Position numbers and translations under genes: made by a program. From contig DAOVOU010000189.1 of NCBI GenBank assembly GCA_030629475.1, forward strand, positions 1-5,142: a stretch of DNA of 5,142 nucleotides. Reading direction: 5' to 3'. The notes under the pieces are model-generated. The model did not search any database, was not told the DNA's origin, and saw only the letters and a program-made list of their open reading frames with translations. This stretch comes from Desulfobacterales bacterium (GTDB lineage Bacteria; Desulfobacterota; Desulfobacteria; Desulfobacterales; C00003060). Each line of letters starts with the position of its first letter. Positions within the stretch are counted from its first letter, which is position 1. This document shows, piece by piece, positions 4,757-5,142 of this stretch.

Positions 4757-5142
4757 TTAGTTATAAGGATCTATCCGAACTCTTAGTTGAGATCAGAAAA
4801 GGCGGGGTTGTCCCGGTTTATCTTTTTTACGGGGATGAATTCCTTTACAAATCCGCCTTCAAATCCCTTCTGGATGTGCTCGTTTTGCCCAATCATCAAG
4901 GCCTCAACTACGAAGCAATAGATGGTACAAGCGAAAACGTCTACGAGATCATTGAACGCCTGAATACATTTCCGATGATTCCATCCGCCAAGGTGATTGC
5001 GGTTCATGGTACAAGAATATTCTACTCTGCCGTAGCTGCTGATGATCTCCTCCATAAATCAAAAGAGGCATTTGAAAGACAAGACCTCAAAGAATCTGCT
5101 CGCTATCTCCTCCACATGCTAAGTGTGGCTGGCATGTCACTC
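4744..5142 (+). CDS. holA: Probable DNA polymerase III delta subunit, 3'-truncated by the window edge
   Basis: The delta subunit opens the beta sliding clamp as part of the clamp-loader complex in the cytoplasm. The frame is open from ATG 4744 to the window end: 133 codons, against roughly 330-350 for the family. An in-frame stop at 4738-4740 rules out an upstream start, and no other in-frame ATG, GTG or TTG lies near. Residues 5-11 read ISYKDLS, followed by PVYLFYGDEFLYKSAFKSLL (24-43). This matches the delta N-terminus, where a PVYLxYGDE strand comes just after a short helix. Further on, YEAIDGTSENVYEIIERLNT and PSAKVIAVHGTRIF fit the delta domain I fold. The assignment rests on motif resemblance only, because the rest of the protein is outside the window. 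No clear Shine-Dalgarno sequence is seen, and the start lies in a heptamer array. Confidence 0.78.
   Translation, partial: MTNEISYKDLSELLVEIRKGGVVPVYLFYGDEFLYKSAFKSLLDVLVLPNHQGLNYEAIDGTSENVYEIIERLNTFPMIPSAKVIAVHGTRIFYSAVAADDLLHKSKEAFERQDLKESARYLLHMLSVAGMSL

Noticed and set aside
4783..5055. 90-codon open frame on the - strand opposite the last gene
   Set aside because: The + strand frame has clear delta-subunit motifs and runs open to the window edge. The antisense product has no family character.

Overview
The window carries four protein genes, all on the + strand: the 3' part of an isoleucyl-tRNA synthetase gene (ileS, 1-2739), complete lspA (2886-3371) and lgt (3645-4421), and the 5' part of a gene best read as holA, the DNA polymerase III delta subunit (4744 to the window edge). 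All are housekeeping genes. The protein style (HIGT-type IleRS with a CxxC insert and a C-terminal zinc finger, GRIGCF-type Lgt) and the ileS-lspA-lgt order suggest a Desulfobacterota (former Deltaproteobacteria) organism, probably an environmental lineage. That assignment is inference from family resemblance.

Functionally, lspA and lgt are consecutive steps of lipoprotein maturation. Lgt puts diacylglycerol on the lipobox cysteine and LspA then cuts the signal peptide. ileS upstream is a common partner of lspA in bacteria. holA follows after a 322-base spacer that holds a weak terminator candidate and a plausible sigma70 promoter, so it is probably a separate transcription unit.

The unusual part is what lies between and inside the genes. 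The ileS-lspA spacer is an in-phase array of about 20 degenerate 7-base words (2729-2868) that contains the ileS stop codon. The lspA-lgt spacer is an in-phase run of 8-base words (3377-3568) whose ends form a 29-base inverted repeat with 27 paired positions. The lgt-holA spacer has 7-base arrays touching both neighbouring genes, including the holA start codon, plus a leader stem and a 19-base-period repeat. Inside ileS, a 75-base GC-rich nested palindrome (2494-2568) adds exactly 25 residues in frame just before the zinc finger.

I see no transposase, CRISPR array, tRNA, rRNA, phage gene or defence gene. If the window holds something undescribed, it is the family of short-word phased repeats and the palindromic element inside a coding sequence, not a new protein system.
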